The translations under genes were made by a program, and so were the position numbers. A stretch of DNA of 64,000 nt from Nitrospirales bacterium (GTDB taxonomy: Bacteria > Nitrospirota > Nitrospiria > Nitrospirales > UBA8639), in assembly GCA_029261295.1 (NCBI GenBank), contig JAJDBP010000017.1, positions 124,001 through 188,000 on the forward strand, in the 5' to 3' direction. Below, piece by piece: positions 15,851 to 26,147 of the stretch; the stretch's first letter is position 1, and every line of letters starts with the position of its first letter. Under the pieces are notes generated by a model that saw only the letters and a list, made by a program, of their open reading frames with translations, did no database searches and was not told where the DNA came from.

Positions 15851-17479
15851 CTACCTAATTTCTTTAATCATATCGATGGCTCCAGAAGGACATTCTTCTG
15901 CACACATGCCACATCCTTTGCAATATTCAAGATTGATTTCATACCGTTTTCCCGAGCCCAATTTGATAATCGCATTATCCGGACACACTCCGTAACAGGT
16001 GTCGCATTCAAAACAATTTCCACAGGAGAGACAGCGTCTGGCTTCGAGTAGGGCCGTACTCGCGTCTAACCCACCAACCACTTCTTCAAAGCTTGCTCGT
16101 CGTCTGGCTAAATCCAAATACGGCTGGTGACTTTGGTCCGCATCTGTGTAATACCACGTGTTCAGACGATCAAATATTGCGACAGAGTTTGATGGTGGTT
16201 TTGCATAGTGGAATCCTTGCAAATAGGCATCAATGTGTCTGGCAGCCTTTTTGCCATGGCCGGTCGCCACCGTCACCGAACGTTCTGCCGGAACCATATC
16301 GCCTCCTGCAAACACCCCCAAGCGCCCCGTCATCATGGTGTCGTCCACTTGAATGACTCCGTCTGTCGAAATTTCTAATCCTGGCACATCTTGTAAAAAC
16401 CGAGTGTCCACTTCCTGCCCCACAGCCAGAATCACCGTATCTGCTTCCAAGGTTTCCATTCGACCTGTTGGTTGGGGGTACCCTTTTTCATCCAATTTCA
16501 TTTCCTCAACAGTTATGACGTTCTCATCTACCTGCCGAATCATGCTCAACCATCGTGTCAGTACCCCCTCCTCTAATGCCTCTTTCACCTCAGAATCATG
16601 AGCGGGCATATGTTCACGATCGCGCCGATAAATGAGCAGCGTCTCCTCTGCACCCAACCGCTTCGCCGTTCGGGCAGCATCAATGGCGGTATCCCCTCCA
16701 CCATAGACCACCACTCGTCGGCCAATCTTTGGAACCTCTTTTCCCTCCATCCCTTTTAACAACCCTAAGGCATCCACAATTCGGCCAGTGTCTGGACTCG
16801 GAATGTCGACCCGCTTACTTAAATGAGCCCCGATGGCCAGAAACACTGCGTTGAATATTCCCTCTTTGATGGCCATCTCCAAATTCTCGACTTTTCGATT
16901 CATATGAATCGAGACACCCATGGCTTCAATTCTGGCAATTTCGGCATCCACGATGTTTCGAGGCAGACGGTACTGTGGAATACCGAATCGCATCATACCT
17001 CCAAGCTTTGGCCCTGCCTCATAGATCGTGACGGCATGTCCCATCCGAGACAAATGATAGGCTGCCGAAAGGCCACTGGGGCCAGCGCCAATGATTAATA
17101 CCCGTTTTCCCGTAGCCTTCCCTGCTTCAATCTGCCAGCCCTGTTCAATGGCATGATCGCCTAAAAAACGTTCTACTGAATGGATGCTCACGGCTTCATC
17201 CAGCTGGCCACGATTGCAGACTGTTTCACAGGGGTGATAACACACACGACCATGAATCGCGGGAAAGGGATTCTCTTCCATAATCTTGCGCCAGGCCTCT
17301 TCGTATTTTCCTTCTTCCGCTTCATACAACCAGCCCTGAATATTCTCACCGGCTGGACAACCTTGATTACACGGTGGCAGATGGTCAAGGTAGATGGGGC
17401 GCATCGTCCGCCAATTGCCCGTATGATTCGCTAAACTCGAAGTCGGGTCTAAGGTAATAGCAAAGGGCTTGCGTTCCAT
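15851..17479 (-). CDS. FAD/NAD(P) oxidoreductase fused to a 2x[4Fe-4S] ferredoxin domain (OFOR-associated)
   Basis: A 542-residue flavoprotein of the glutamate-synthase small-subunit type. The N-terminal region has the cysteine set CNQGCPAGENIQGW...CYHPCETVCNRG (residues ~37-90) that binds Fe-S clusters. The FAD-binding GAGPSGLSAAYHLSRMG follows at ~130 and the NAD(P)-binding VYGGGDTAIDAARTAKRLGA at ~260. The last ~70 residues form a ferredoxin domain (CLSCGNCFECDTCYGVCPDNAI and CKGCGMCAEECPSGAI). This last part replaces the separate delta/ferredoxin subunit of pyruvate:ferredoxin oxidoreductase. It lies 1 base after porB in the operon, so the likely job is to pass electrons between NAD(P)H and the oxidoreductase's ferredoxin clusters. 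The direction is not known from sequence. Confidence 0.9.
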   Translation of the reverse strand: MERKPFAITLDPTSSLANHTGNWRTMRPIYLDHLPPCNQGCPAGENIQGWLYEAEEGKYEEAWRKIMEENPFPAIHGRVCYHPCETVCNRGQLDEAVSIHSVERFLGDHAIEQGWQIEAGKATGKRVLIIGAGPSGLSAAYHLSRMGHAVTIYEAGPKLGGMMRFGIPQYRLPRNIVDAEIARIEAMGVSIHMNRKVENLEMAIKEGIFNAVFLAIGAHLSKRVDIPSPDTGRIVDALGLLKGMEGKEVPKIGRRVVVYGGGDTAIDAARTAKRLGAEETLLIYRRDREHMPAHDSEVKEALEEGVLTRWLSMIRQVDENVITVEEMKLDEKGYPQPTGRMETLEADTVILAVGQEVDTRFLQDVPGLEISTDGVIQVDDTMMTGRLGVFAGGDMVPAERSVTVATGHGKKAARHIDAYLQGFHYAKPPSNSVAIFDRLNTWYYTDADQSHQPYLDLARRRASFEEVVGGLDASTALLEARRCLSCGNCFECDTCYGVCPDNAIIKLGSGKRYEINLEYCKGCGMCAEECPSGAIDMIKEIR

Positions 17480-17480
17480 C

Positions 17481-18488
17481 TCAGGTCCCCATTGCTGGTT
17501 CAGTTGGCAAAAGTGCGTACAGGTGGATATTTCGATCTGCCATGGCCTGAATGGCCGCTAACGCCTGCTCATCACGCGGGCTAAAGAGGTGCTCAAACCG
17601 ACCTTGAAGGACTAAATATTGTTCAACAGGAACTTGTTTCCTGATGGGTGTTCGATCAGTCACCACCCCCCCTTCCGCTTCAAACAATGGGAACAGGCCA
17701 CTTTCCACGGCCAATCGCGCAACCTTTATCGTTTCTGCTGGATCAGATTTCCACCCTAGTGGACAGGGTACGTGAATATGGATATACCGGGCACCGCGTA
17801 TGGACATCGCTTTGGTCACTTTGGTTTCCAGATCATGCAGATCTGCAACAGACGCCGTGGCCACAAGCGGAATACCATGGGCCATGGCAATACGTGGAAG
17901 ATTTTTTCCCACATTCATGGGATTACCCGGTTCGGTCCCCACCGCTTGCGTGGTATTCGTCCAGGCCCGCGCTGGCGTCGCCCCTGATCGTTGCACCCCG
18001 GTATTCATATAAGCCTCATTGTCATAACAGATATACAACACATCATCATTGCGTTCGAACATTCCCGACAAACACCCGAATCCAATATCCACAGTCGCAC
18101 CATCCCCACCCTGAGCCACCACTCGGATATCGGTCTTCCCTTTGGCGCGCAAGGCTGCAGCCACACCACTGGCCACTGCCGGCGCATTTCCAAACACAGA
18201 ATGTAACCAAGGAATCTGCCATGCACTTTCTGGATAGGGACTAGAAAACACTTCCAAACATCCCGTGGCATTAACCGCAACCAATTGATTGTGAGTGGCA
18301 CGCATCACGGCGTCCAAGGCATACCGCGCACCTAAGGCTTCACCACAACCCTGGCATGCACGATGTCCCGAATTTAACGAATTGGTGCGATCCTTTTGGG
18401 CTTGTACAGTACGCTCCCCTTCCTCCAATAACCGATTACCCACCGTGAAGGTCCCCGTTTGGTAAAACTTTATACGTTGATAAGACAT
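17481..18488 (-). CDS. porB: Pyruvate:ferredoxin oxidoreductase beta subunit
   Basis: A 335-residue thiamine diphosphate-binding subunit. It shows CQGCGEALGARYAL near the N-terminus (Fe-S cysteines), the ThDP/Mg motif GGDGATVDIGFGCLSGM at ~130 and the adjoining YDNEAYMNTGVQRSG, plus the C-terminal Cys in HVPCPLGW. It acts with the alpha and gamma subunits in oxidation of pyruvate to acetyl-CoA or, in reverse, in CO2 fixation. It is followed 1 base later by the flavoprotein gene and preceded by porA with an 18-base gap. Confidence 0.92.
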   Translation of the reverse strand: MSYQRIKFYQTGTFTVGNRLLEEGERTVQAQKDRTNSLNSGHRACQGCGEALGARYALDAVMRATHNQLVAVNATGCLEVFSSPYPESAWQIPWLHSVFGNAPAVASGVAAALRAKGKTDIRVVAQGGDGATVDIGFGCLSGMFERNDDVLYICYDNEAYMNTGVQRSGATPARAWTNTTQAVGTEPGNPMNVGKNLPRIAMAHGIPLVATASVADLHDLETKVTKAMSIRGARYIHIHVPCPLGWKSDPAETIKVARLAVESGLFPLFEAEGGVVTDRTPIRKQVPVEQYLVLQGRFEHLFSPRDEQALAAIQAMADRNIHLYALLPTEPAMGT

Positions 18489-18506
18489 CGCGTTTCCCTC
18501 TTTGCC

Positions 18507-19760
18507 TTACCCAGTCTTCCAGTCCGCGGAACCCACCTCACGAAGAAGATTTTCAGGGGTGGGCCCAGAACGTCGTTGTTCGGCTTGCCTCGTTAATTCT
18601 CGATTGATCGCAACCCAATTCAGATCCAGAAAATGCGGCTCTTCTAATCCTTCCAAACATGCCGCTTTGACCGTATCAATCACGGCAGCCTTGGATATTG
18701 GACGTCCTCCAAGGCCGGCAATGACGGTATCCACAAGAGTCGGTAATCCTTGAAGAGCAAGCTTTACCTCACTAGACACAATCCCCCCATTCCCCACTGC
18801 CAAATCTTTTTCAATCACAATTACTCGTTTAGCATTGTGCACAACATGACGAAGCGCATGTAAGGGGAATGGCCGATAGGAGCAAAGTTGTATGGCACCC
18901 ACGCGCCAGCCCTTTGCTCGTAAATCATCTACGGCATCTTTAATGGTGCCATTCACTGATCCTAACGCCAGCAGAAGAGTTTCAGCCTCATCCGTGTGAT
19001 ATAGTTTCAACAGCCCACCGGACGATCTCTGAAAGATATCCTGGAATGCTTGACTGATTCGTGGAATGGCTTCCAAGGCTTGCAAATGTTTGTGATGGGC
19101 GAGATAGCGCACTTCTGTGAAGGCCTCAGGGCCAACCATGGCTCCAATGGATACTGGATCCTGAGGATCTAACACTTGCACAGGCTCAAAAGGCGGTAAG
19201 AATTCATCCACCTGTTCTTGTGTAGGAAGATCGACCTCTTCAAATGCATGCGTAAGAATATACCCATCCATGCATACCATCACCGGACAACTAAGCTCTT
19301 CAGCTAAGCGAAAGGCTTGAATGTGCAGATCCACGGCTTCTTGATTGTCTTCGGCAAATAGCTGAAGCCAACCGGCATCCCTCATGGCCATACTATCCGA
19401 GTGATCATTCCAAATATTGATCGGCGCACCTATCGCCCGATTAGCAATCGTCATCACAATAGGCAAACCTAATCCCGCCGCGTTATACACAGCTTCAGCC
19501 ATAAATAAGAGGCCTTGACTGGTCGTGGCCGTGTACGATCGCGCTCCCATAGCCGAAGCCCCAATGAGCACACTCAACGCCCCAAACTCAGATTCGACAT
19601 TGAGGAATTGGCAATTTCCAACCTCTCCAGCTTTTACTTTTCGGGAGAGGGTTTCGACAATATGCGTTTGCGGAGAAATGGGATAACAGGCCATCACTTC
19701 GGGACGGCACAACGCTACAGCTTGAGCAACCGCTTGAGACCCTTCAATCTGTTGTTTCAT
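18507..19760 (-). CDS. porA: Pyruvate:ferredoxin oxidoreductase alpha subunit
   Basis: A 417-residue subunit. It begins MKQQIEGSQAVAQAVALC and contains YPISPQTHIVE (residues ~22-32), the PorA form of the YPITP motif, followed by FLNVESEFGALSVLIGASAMGARSYTATTSQGL, which forms the active-site loop. The pyrimidine-binding and domain II region (MVCMDGYILTHAFEEVDLP) is standard for pyruvate-specific enzymes rather than 2-oxoglutarate-specific ones, so I call it PorA; a related 2-oxoacid cannot be excluded. In Nitrospira-like autotrophs this enzyme carboxylates acetyl-CoA in the reductive TCA cycle. Confidence 0.92.
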   Translation of the reverse strand: MKQQIEGSQAVAQAVALCRPEVMACYPISPQTHIVETLSRKVKAGEVGNCQFLNVESEFGALSVLIGASAMGARSYTATTSQGLLFMAEAVYNAAGLGLPIVMTIANRAIGAPINIWNDHSDSMAMRDAGWLQLFAEDNQEAVDLHIQAFRLAEELSCPVMVCMDGYILTHAFEEVDLPTQEQVDEFLPPFEPVQVLDPQDPVSIGAMVGPEAFTEVRYLAHHKHLQALEAIPRISQAFQDIFQRSSGGLLKLYHTDEAETLLLALGSVNGTIKDAVDDLRAKGWRVGAIQLCSYRPFPLHALRHVVHNAKRVIVIEKDLAVGNGGIVSSEVKLALQGLPTLVDTVIAGLGGRPISKAAVIDTVKAACLEGLEEPHFLDLNWVAINRELTRQAEQRRSGPTPENLLREVGSADWKTG

Positions 19761-19787
19761 TGCTTTCTCATGAAGAAGGAAAACATA

Positions 19788-20360
19788 TTAGACCTGGACA
19801 ATGTGAGTTGAAACATAATTAAAGACATCAGCCGAAACATTCGCGTTCAATTCGCCCATTTTCCCCGTAAATTTTTCTTTGATCGCATACTCAACCGATC
19901 CTTTAGTAAGTGCTCTTGTTATGGAAGCAAAACCCGAAACCATGCCGACATTAGCTATTGGCCGGCCTAAGTGTCTTTCTGCTAAATCAGATGCTGGGAA
20001 ACTATATAACTCGACTTCAGGATGTTGAAGCATCCAATCTTTCAGGCCGAGTTCTTCAACCTTCCGCGTCGAATTCATCAAGACCAATCCTTGAGCAGAA
20101 AGCCCGCTAAAGACATCCACCTGATGTAGCAGCGTCGAGTCCAGAATGAGTAATACATTGGGATGCGACACTGGTTCCCTGCTGCGAATTGAATTGGTGC
20201 TGATTCGGCAAAAAGAGGTGACTGGAGCTCCTGTTCGTTCAGATCCAAAACTGGGAAAAGCTTGAGACACCTTCCCATCTCGAAACGCAGCAGACGCTAA
20301 CAACTCTGCAGCTGTGACTACTCCCTGCCCTCCTCGCCCATGAATTCGTATTTCGATCAT
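19788..20360 (-). CDS. porG: Pyruvate:ferredoxin oxidoreductase gamma subunit
   Basis: A 190-residue subunit, the first gene of the operon. The hallmark IRIHGRGGQGVVTAAELLA stands at the N-terminus and AFPSFGSERTGAPVTSF at ~35-52, both diagnostic of the OFOR gamma domain, which binds CoA. The order porG-porA-porB-flavoprotein has gaps of 27, 18 and 1 base. Four polypeptides are thus enough for a complete enzyme with the ferredoxin domain supplied by the flavoprotein. Confidence 0.92.
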   Translation of the reverse strand: MIEIRIHGRGGQGVVTAAELLASAAFRDGKVSQAFPSFGSERTGAPVTSFCRISTNSIRSREPVSHPNVLLILDSTLLHQVDVFSGLSAQGLVLMNSTRKVEELGLKDWMLQHPEVELYSFPASDLAERHLGRPIANVGMVSGFASITRALTKGSVEYAIKEKFTGKMGELNANVSADVFNYVSTHIVQV

Positions 20361-20741
20361 TGATTGACAGATGATTGGTTTGTCTTTCTAGCGCCCATTC
20401 CTTCTGTCATAGAGATTTGGCAAGAGATATGCCTTTTCCCAATAGATCATCCATACTTAAGGAAACTTGGGCCGAAATTGGCTCAATACCGGTATTTGAG
20501 GGACGGGAAAGATTCGATTATGGGGAAAAGCGCCACAGTTGGATTTGGCATGAATGAGGCTGAATGCCTCAACATATTTCGGAGGCCAAAGTTTCCTCTG
20601 TTTCAAGGACCAAATATCTGAAAAATGGGTAGAACTAGCTTTTTCGAAGTAAGAAGGGGCTAGAAATGGGGGGCAAGGATTCCTTAGAATTCGAAATTAT
20701 TTAAAATCAGCGACTTTTTCGCATTACCAAAGGATTGATCC
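20361..20741. other. Divergent intergenic region, promoters expected, no gene
   Basis: This 381-base stretch lies between porG (minus) and the exported cupredoxin-like gene (plus). It must contain both promoters. Small open frames of 60-85 codons starting at 20364 and 20375 have no ribosome binding site and no domain. The last 100 bases are A/T-richer, as expected for the plus-strand promoter. Confidence 0.5.
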
Positions 20742-21710
20742 ATGAGATTCGCGTTTGGGTTTTTCACCATTGCACTGATTATCAGCTTTGCTACGCCAGT
20801 ATTGGCCTATACAGAAATCACCGTTTCGAACGGTGGCACCATCACTGGCAAAGTGACCTTGTCGGGGAAAGAACCCCCGGCGTTGGCATACAGCCTCATT
20901 ACCAATCCCGACACAGACTTTTGCGGCCGAATATCGACAGGAACAGGGTGGCGTCTGGTGGATGAATTTCAAGTGTCGCCTGAAGGAGGGCTCCAAAATA
21001 CGGTGGTCTTCCTTGAGGGAATTTCTCAAGGCAAACCTTTCACCGAAAAAGGTCCCGTCAAAGTCACAGTGGAGGATTGCCTCTTTGCTCCCTGGGTCTC
21101 AGTTGTGAAAGACCAACAACCACTCCACATCGTGAATATGGATCCCATTATCCATGATGTACAAATTTATGAAACTGCTCCATTTGGCTCAAAAGTGATG
21201 CTTCATCGCCCACTTCGGCTGAATCCATTCCATCCTAAGAACCGAATCAAAGATCATCAACACAAACCTGGGGAGGCGATGCTCGACACGGTTCAGTTCT
21301 CTCAGGGGCGTAGGATTTTGTACTTGGAATGCGGCTTTCACACGTACATGCAAAGCTGGGGAGTCAGAGTAGACAACCCGTACTACGCCATTACTGATAA
21401 GGAGGGGAATTTCACTCTTCCCGATATTCCGGAAGGGGCCTATTCGCTCGTGGCCTGGCATGCAGGGATGGGAGGATTTTTAAATATGAAAGTGGTGGTC
21501 CTCGCCAACGAAACCATGAAAACCAAGATAGAGTTTCAGGATCCGATAGACCGGCGCATGGCCCATAATACGATGTCTCCTAATTATCGATATGGGACCG
21601 AGGTCCTGGAAAAAGAAGGAGCGGTCTACGACATCCAAACAACGCATGAAACTCAAGACATCCAAAGCAACCAGCATGGAGGGTCCCCCGACCCTCATTC
21701 AAACCATTGA
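20742..21710 (+). CDS. Exported protein with cupredoxin-like and carboxypeptidase-regulatory-like domains
   Basis: A 322-residue protein with a signal peptide (MRFAFGFFTIALIISFATPVLA). Residues ~28-65 (GGTITGKVTLSGKEPP) and ~225-270 (ITDKEGNFTLPDIPEGAYSLVAWHAGMGG) are two halves typical of carboxypeptidase regulatory-like beta sandwiches. Between them is a plastocyanin-like stretch with potential metal ligands (HIVNMDPIIHDVQIYE, later LECGFHTYMQSWG: Cys, His and Met in the usual order). Such proteins occur near periplasmic redox enzymes in Nitrospirae-like genomes. The C-terminal ~30 residues are hydrophilic and His/Gln-rich. AAAGGA lies 9 bases upstream of the ATG. Confidence 0.75.
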   Translation: MRFAFGFFTIALIISFATPVLAYTEITVSNGGTITGKVTLSGKEPPALAYSLITNPDTDFCGRISTGTGWRLVDEFQVSPEGGLQNTVVFLEGISQGKPFTEKGPVKVTVEDCLFAPWVSVVKDQQPLHIVNMDPIIHDVQIYETAPFGSKVMLHRPLRLNPFHPKNRIKDHQHKPGEAMLDTVQFSQGRRILYLECGFHTYMQSWGVRVDNPYYAITDKEGNFTLPDIPEGAYSLVAWHAGMGGFLNMKVVVLANETMKTKIEFQDPIDRRMAHNTMSPNYRYGTEVLEKEGAVYDIQTTHETQDIQSNQHGGSPDPHSNH

Positions 21711-21892
21711 TCGTTCACAGAGAAGGAACGGTCTAGTCAGTTGCAGGAAGGGATCTTAACGGATTCCCTTAAGGTGAATTAGGAAATGAAAAGAAAGAGC
21801 CATGGACAACATCGGCGCTGGAACATCGGCCCATGAAAGAATACCTAGACCACCAGAATACCCAGGCAGAACAGGTCCTAACTTAGATGTGG

Positions 21893-23719
21893 TTACTGAA
21901 GAATGGGTTCTTCTTGCTTTGGCAGAAGAAGAGCCTGTAATTCATCGCCGGTCATGACTTCTGCCGTGAGAAGTTGTTTGGCAGCAGACAACAAAACCGG
22001 ATGTAATTTTGCAAGCAAGGTTTGAACGCGTTGACCTTGTTCATCAATTAATCGTCGCACTTCTGAATCAATTTCTTGTGCAGTTTTCTCTGAGTATGTT
22101 GCCGCCGAATACGTTTCAGATGATGACATAAAGGTCGGTTTAACTGATTGATCTAAGGCGACCGTACCTAACGTTTCACTCATGCCGTAATCTTTTATCA
22201 TCCGCTTAGCAATGCTCGTGGCTTTTTGCAAGTCATCGGCTGCTCCAGTTGATGCTTCTCCAAAGACCAACTCTTCCGCCGCTCGCCCACCTAAAAGAAC
22301 GGCAATTCGATTTTCTAATTCTGTTCGAGTTAACAAATAACGATCTTCAATCGGTAATTGAAGGGTATACCCCAACGCAGCTATCCCTCGGGGAATGATG
22401 GAAATCTTATGGATCGGATCGGAACCAGGCAAGGACATCGCTATCAATGCATGGCCTACTTCATGATGCGCCACACGTCGACGTTCCTCTTTGGTTAACA
22501 CTCGGTTCTTCTTCTCCAGTCCCGCAATAACCCTTTCAACCGCTTCTTGGAAATCTTGTTCTTCCACAGTATCCCGCCCACGGCGAATAGCCAGCAACGC
22601 CGCTTCATTCACAACATTTGCCAGATCGGCCCCAACCATGCCTGGCGTCATGGCTGCAATGTTTTCTAAATCTACACCCGGAGCTAATTTAATCGCATTG
22701 GCATGAATGGCCAAAATAGCGGCTCGTCCTACCCGATCAGGGCGATCTACCAAAATTTGCCGATCAAACCTCCCGGCACGGAGCAAGGCTTGATCTAAAA
22801 TCTCTGGTCGATTCGTAGCTGCTAAAAGAATCACCCCGACACGAGGATCGAACCCATCCATTTCAACCAACAATTGATTCAGCGTTTGCTCCCGTTCCTC
22901 ATGCGCCATCGGGCCTGATCCTCTGGCTTTTCCTATCGCGTCCAGTTCATCGATAAATATAATACAGGGGGCCTTCGCTTGCGCTTGTTCAAATAAGTCC
23001 CTGACGCGAGCAGCACCAACTCCCACAAACATTTCCACAAACTCTGACCCGCTAATAGAGAAAAACGGCACACCGGCTTCCCCCGCAATGGCCTTGGCCA
23101 GTAATGTTTTTCCAGTACCAGGAGGACCCACCAGAAGCACGCCTTTAGGAATTTTTCCACCTATTCGCGTATATTTTTCCGGTGTCCGTAAAAACTCCAC
23201 GACTTCCAACAACTCTTCCGTCGCTTCATCAACTCCGGCCACATCCTTCATACGAGTGGGAATATCCTTTTCCATATAGACTTTAGCTTTGGATTTTCCA
23301 ATACGCATAAATCCACCTCCTGCTCCCTGCCCAAGTTTTCGCAAGAGCCAAAACCAAATTCCGGCAAAGACTAAGATTGGGACGACCCAGGAGGCCACAT
23401 CTTTCCAAAGAGTACTAATGACCACTCCAGCAAATTCCACTTGCTTTTCCTCAAGCAATCGAACTAAATCAGGATCGTCTACCCGCACTGTTTGAAACCA
23501 TTGAGAGTCTTCCTGCTCTCGATCCTGCTTTAATTTCCCATGAATAATGGTATCGGTAATAGAGACTTCAGCCACCTTACCGTCTTGGACCCAGACCTTA
23601 AACTGGCTATAGGGAACCTCATCCAAATGTTGAGAGGCCACATACATTTCCTGCAGAATAATTAACGCCCAAAATGCGACAATGAAATACCACAGAGAGA
23701 CTCGATGTTTTTTCTCCAT
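21893..23719 (-). CDS. ftsH: ATP-dependent zinc metalloprotease FtsH
   Basis: A 608-residue membrane AAA+ protease. Two N-terminal membrane helices (~10-27 and ~110-128) flank a small periplasmic domain. The AAA+ module has Walker A GPPGTGKT at ~198, Walker [12 protein letters not shown], and the second region of homology [21 protein letters not shown]. The protease domain has HEVGH at ~417 (zinc and catalytic Glu) and the third zinc ligand near the usual C-terminal Asp. It degrades unassembled membrane proteins and regulators. Length is standard. It is divergent from rmuC with a 246-base spacer. Confidence 0.97.
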   Translation of the reverse strand: MEKKHRVSLWYFIVAFWALIILQEMYVASQHLDEVPYSQFKVWVQDGKVAEVSITDTIIHGKLKQDREQEDSQWFQTVRVDDPDLVRLLEEKQVEFAGVVISTLWKDVASWVVPILVFAGIWFWLLRKLGQGAGGGFMRIGKSKAKVYMEKDIPTRMKDVAGVDEATEELLEVVEFLRTPEKYTRIGGKIPKGVLLVGPPGTGKTLLAKAIAGEAGVPFFSISGSEFVEMFVGVGAARVRDLFEQAQAKAPCIIFIDELDAIGKARGSGPMAHEEREQTLNQLLVEMDGFDPRVGVILLAATNRPEILDQALLRAGRFDRQILVDRPDRVGRAAILAIHANAIKLAPGVDLENIAAMTPGMVGADLANVVNEAALLAIRRGRDTVEEQDFQEAVERVIAGLEKKNRVLTKEERRRVAHHEVGHALIAMSLPGSDPIHKISIIPRGIAALGYTLQLPIEDRYLLTRTELENRIAVLLGGRAAEELVFGEASTGAADDLQKATSIAKRMIKDYGMSETLGTVALDQSVKPTFMSSSETYSAATYSEKTAQEIDSEVRRLIDEQGQRVQTLLAKLHPVLLSAAKQLLTAEVMTGDELQALLLPKQEEPILQ

Positions 23720-23965
23720 TTATGCTTCCCCTAATTATCTACTCTCCCAGTACCGTACACCCACGGGATTACATGTTACTGTAACGAAGAAGAGGGAATT
23801 CGTCCACGAAGCTTCCTTGCAAAAATCCTAGAATTCGCTTTTCACCATAAGCACTCATGAAATCATCCCATGAATAGAGAGGCCATAGTTGAAAAAACTG
23901 TCTGAAATTTGCCAGGCTAGAGTATTTTTTGAATAACGCGTCACAAAAAATATTCCTTTTCGCAC

Positions 23966-25387
23966 ATGAGTATTTTTCAAAACCCTCAATTTCTTTGGTG
24001 GATTTTAGCCAGTGCCCTGCTTAGCACAGTCTTCACCTGGGTACTGACCTCACTCTTTCATCGCAATCGTAAGCTCGAAGCTCTCCAGGCTCTTGAATCT
24101 CAACTCGCTGCTAATTCAGTCCAATTAGCAGGTCTGCAAAATCAACTAAAAGCCCTTAATCAAGAATACACCGAGGTTCAAAAGGAATTTCGCCTCATGG
24201 AAGTGGCGAAAGTATCGGCAGAAATAAAATTGGCGGACGCCCAGCAACACTTCGAATCCCAACGAACCATTTTAGATGAGGCCAAGCTCACGCTATCAGA
24301 TACCTTCCGCTCCTTAGCCTCCGAAGCCTTGGCCGGCAACAATAAGGGATTCCTGGCATTAGCCGAGGAAAAATTCAAAGCCCTTAAAGACGAAACAGCC
24401 AGTGAACTGAAACATCGCCACACATCATTGGAAGCCTTAGTCAATCCGCTCTCCGAATCCCTTCGTACCTATCAACAGGAAACCAAAGCCCTGGAAGACA
24501 AGCGGCTTCGTGAATTCAGTTCGGTAAGCGAACAGTTAAAACATTTGGCAACCTCCCAGTCCACACTTCAATCCGAGACATCCAAACTTGTCAATGCGTT
24601 ACGATCTCCTCACGTACGTGGACGATGGGGTGAAATTGCCTTGCGCAAGACAGCCGAATTAGCTGGCATGTCAGCCTATTGTGATTTCCATGAGCAGCAA
24701 AGTGTCGCAACAGACACCGGGCGCTTGCGCCCTGATATGGTGGTCAAACTCCCCGCGGGTCGTGAGGTTATCGTCGACTCCAAAGTGCCGCTTAGCGCAT
24801 TTTTAGAAAGTTTGGAAGCCCATTCCGATGAATCCCGTGATCTCGCCTTGAAACGCCATGCTGGCCACGTCAAAACACATGTTCGTCAACTGGCCTCTAA
24901 AGAATATTGGGATCAATTTTCTGAGGCACCGGAATTTGTGGTGTTGTTCATTCCCAACGACTCTTTTTTGGCAGCTGCCGCTGAACAGGACCCAACACTC
25001 ATTGAGTCGGCGTTATCGCAAAAAGTTGTCCTTGCCACACCCACGACCTTCATCGCATTGTTACGAGCTATTGCCTATGGTTGGCGGCAAGAACAGGTTG
25101 CCGAAAGCGCCGAGCGTATTAGCCAGTTAGGACAAGAGTTGGCTGAACGAATTGCCACTATGGGGGAGCATTTTTCTAAAGTCGGCCAAACCTTAGGTCG
25201 GGCAGTCGAATCATATAATGCCACCGTGGCATCATTAGAGAATCGAATCTTGCCTTCTGCACGTAAATTCAAACAACTTGGTGTCAATACACGCAAAGAG
25301 ATACCTGACCTGCAACCAGTTGAACAAAGTCCACGACCATCCTCGGGACTTCCACCCACGCTTGAGGATCTTCCCCCTCTCCTCTGA
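23966..25387 (+). CDS. rmuC: RmuC-family protein, predicted nuclease-like recombination-limiting factor
   Basis: A 473-residue protein with an N-terminal membrane helix (~9-27), a long coiled-coil (~30-200; rich in A, E, L, Q, K) and the conserved RmuC domain (~205-400) with RGRWGEIALRKTAELAGM, RPDMVVKLPAGREVIVDSKVPLSAF and FIPNDSFLAAAAEQDP. The VDSKVP motif is the family's PD-(D/E)XK-like signature. RmuC limits recombination at inverted repeats in E. coli; the biochemical activity is not settled. The proline-rich C-terminal tail is not conserved. Confidence 0.93.
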   Translation: MSIFQNPQFLWWILASALLSTVFTWVLTSLFHRNRKLEALQALESQLAANSVQLAGLQNQLKALNQEYTEVQKEFRLMEVAKVSAEIKLADAQQHFESQRTILDEAKLTLSDTFRSLASEALAGNNKGFLALAEEKFKALKDETASELKHRHTSLEALVNPLSESLRTYQQETKALEDKRLREFSSVSEQLKHLATSQSTLQSETSKLVNALRSPHVRGRWGEIALRKTAELAGMSAYCDFHEQQSVATDTGRLRPDMVVKLPAGREVIVDSKVPLSAFLESLEAHSDESRDLALKRHAGHVKTHVRQLASKEYWDQFSEAPEFVVLFIPNDSFLAAAAEQDPTLIESALSQKVVLATPTTFIALLRAIAYGWRQEQVAESAERISQLGQELAERIATMGEHFSKVGQTLGRAVESYNATVASLENRILPSARKFKQLGVNTRKEIPDLQPVEQSPRPSSGLPPTLEDLPPLL

Positions 25388-25583
25388 ATCACACCTTATT
25401 AAAATACACGGTGATTTTCTCTCAATTAGAAATTGTTGTTGAACAGTATCTCAATTGAATTCTGAGGAGAACCCGATCTTGACCATTTCCATAAATACGC
25501 TATTCTTAACCAAGCTGAGAGGTATTCATGGCAAAGCTATCCAAGGTACTTCAAACGGGTACTAGGAAAGGAGAAACCATCTT

Positions 25584-26147
25584 ATGAACACCAAGTCCAA
25601 AAATTCGATGGCTTGTCTATTGGCTCAATTGAACATTGCCCAGACCGGGTGGAGAAAAGTGCACGGTTTATTTTTGGCAGTTACTCTCGCAAGCAGCTTT
25701 TCAGCCAGTGTCCTATTGGATACCCTTTGGGAAACTGAAGTCGGAGCCTCCTCACCTCAAGTGAAAATCTTAGAAATTCCTTTCCCAACTGGAATTACCT
25801 CAAAAATTTTGACATTTCCTCTGTATGAACAGGAATCAATACAATATTTTAGCGCAGGCCTTGGGAAGGAAGAACGAAGCCTCACCTACCCACCCTTTCC
25901 CCTCAAATTAATCTTCGTTCAAGGAGAACGCGCCTATTTGGCGGGAGTATCCGTTGACATTGAGAATAAAGAAAAAACACGGTACATTAAAATTCCAGGA
26001 GAGGAAGTAGAGGGCCCTTGGCTCTTTATTAATCTTCCAACTGGAACCTATTTGGTTCGAGGTTCCGATTCCCATGGCACAACCATAGAGAAAACTGTTA
26101 GAATTAAGACAGACGAATCAACTGAGATCCATCTCCGCTTTCCCTAA
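25584..26147 (+). CDS. Hypothetical exported or membrane-anchored protein
   Basis: A 187-residue protein I do not recognise. It has a hydrophobic stretch at ~25-45 (VHGLFLAVTLASSFSASVLL) after a hydrophilic start, so it is probably exported or anchored; the true start may be internal. The C-terminal part (~140-187, WLFINLPTGTYLVRGSDSHG...TTIEKTVRIK) looks like a beta-sandwich fold of the 'G-x-Y-x-V' kind seen in carboxypeptidase-regulatory domains. AAAGGAG lies 10 bases before ATG 25584. It stands alone. Confidence 0.7.
   Translation: MNTKSKNSMACLLAQLNIAQTGWRKVHGLFLAVTLASSFSASVLLDTLWETEVGASSPQVKILEIPFPTGITSKILTFPLYEQESIQYFSAGLGKEERSLTYPPFPLKLIFVQGERAYLAGVSVDIENKEKTRYIKIPGEEVEGPWLFINLPTGTYLVRGSDSHGTTIEKTVRIKTDESTEIHLRFP

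Noticed and set aside
17648-18244. 198-codon plus-strand frame inside porB
   Set aside because: Antisense to a well-supported conserved gene, no ribosome binding site, and His/Pro/Ser-rich composition without domain.
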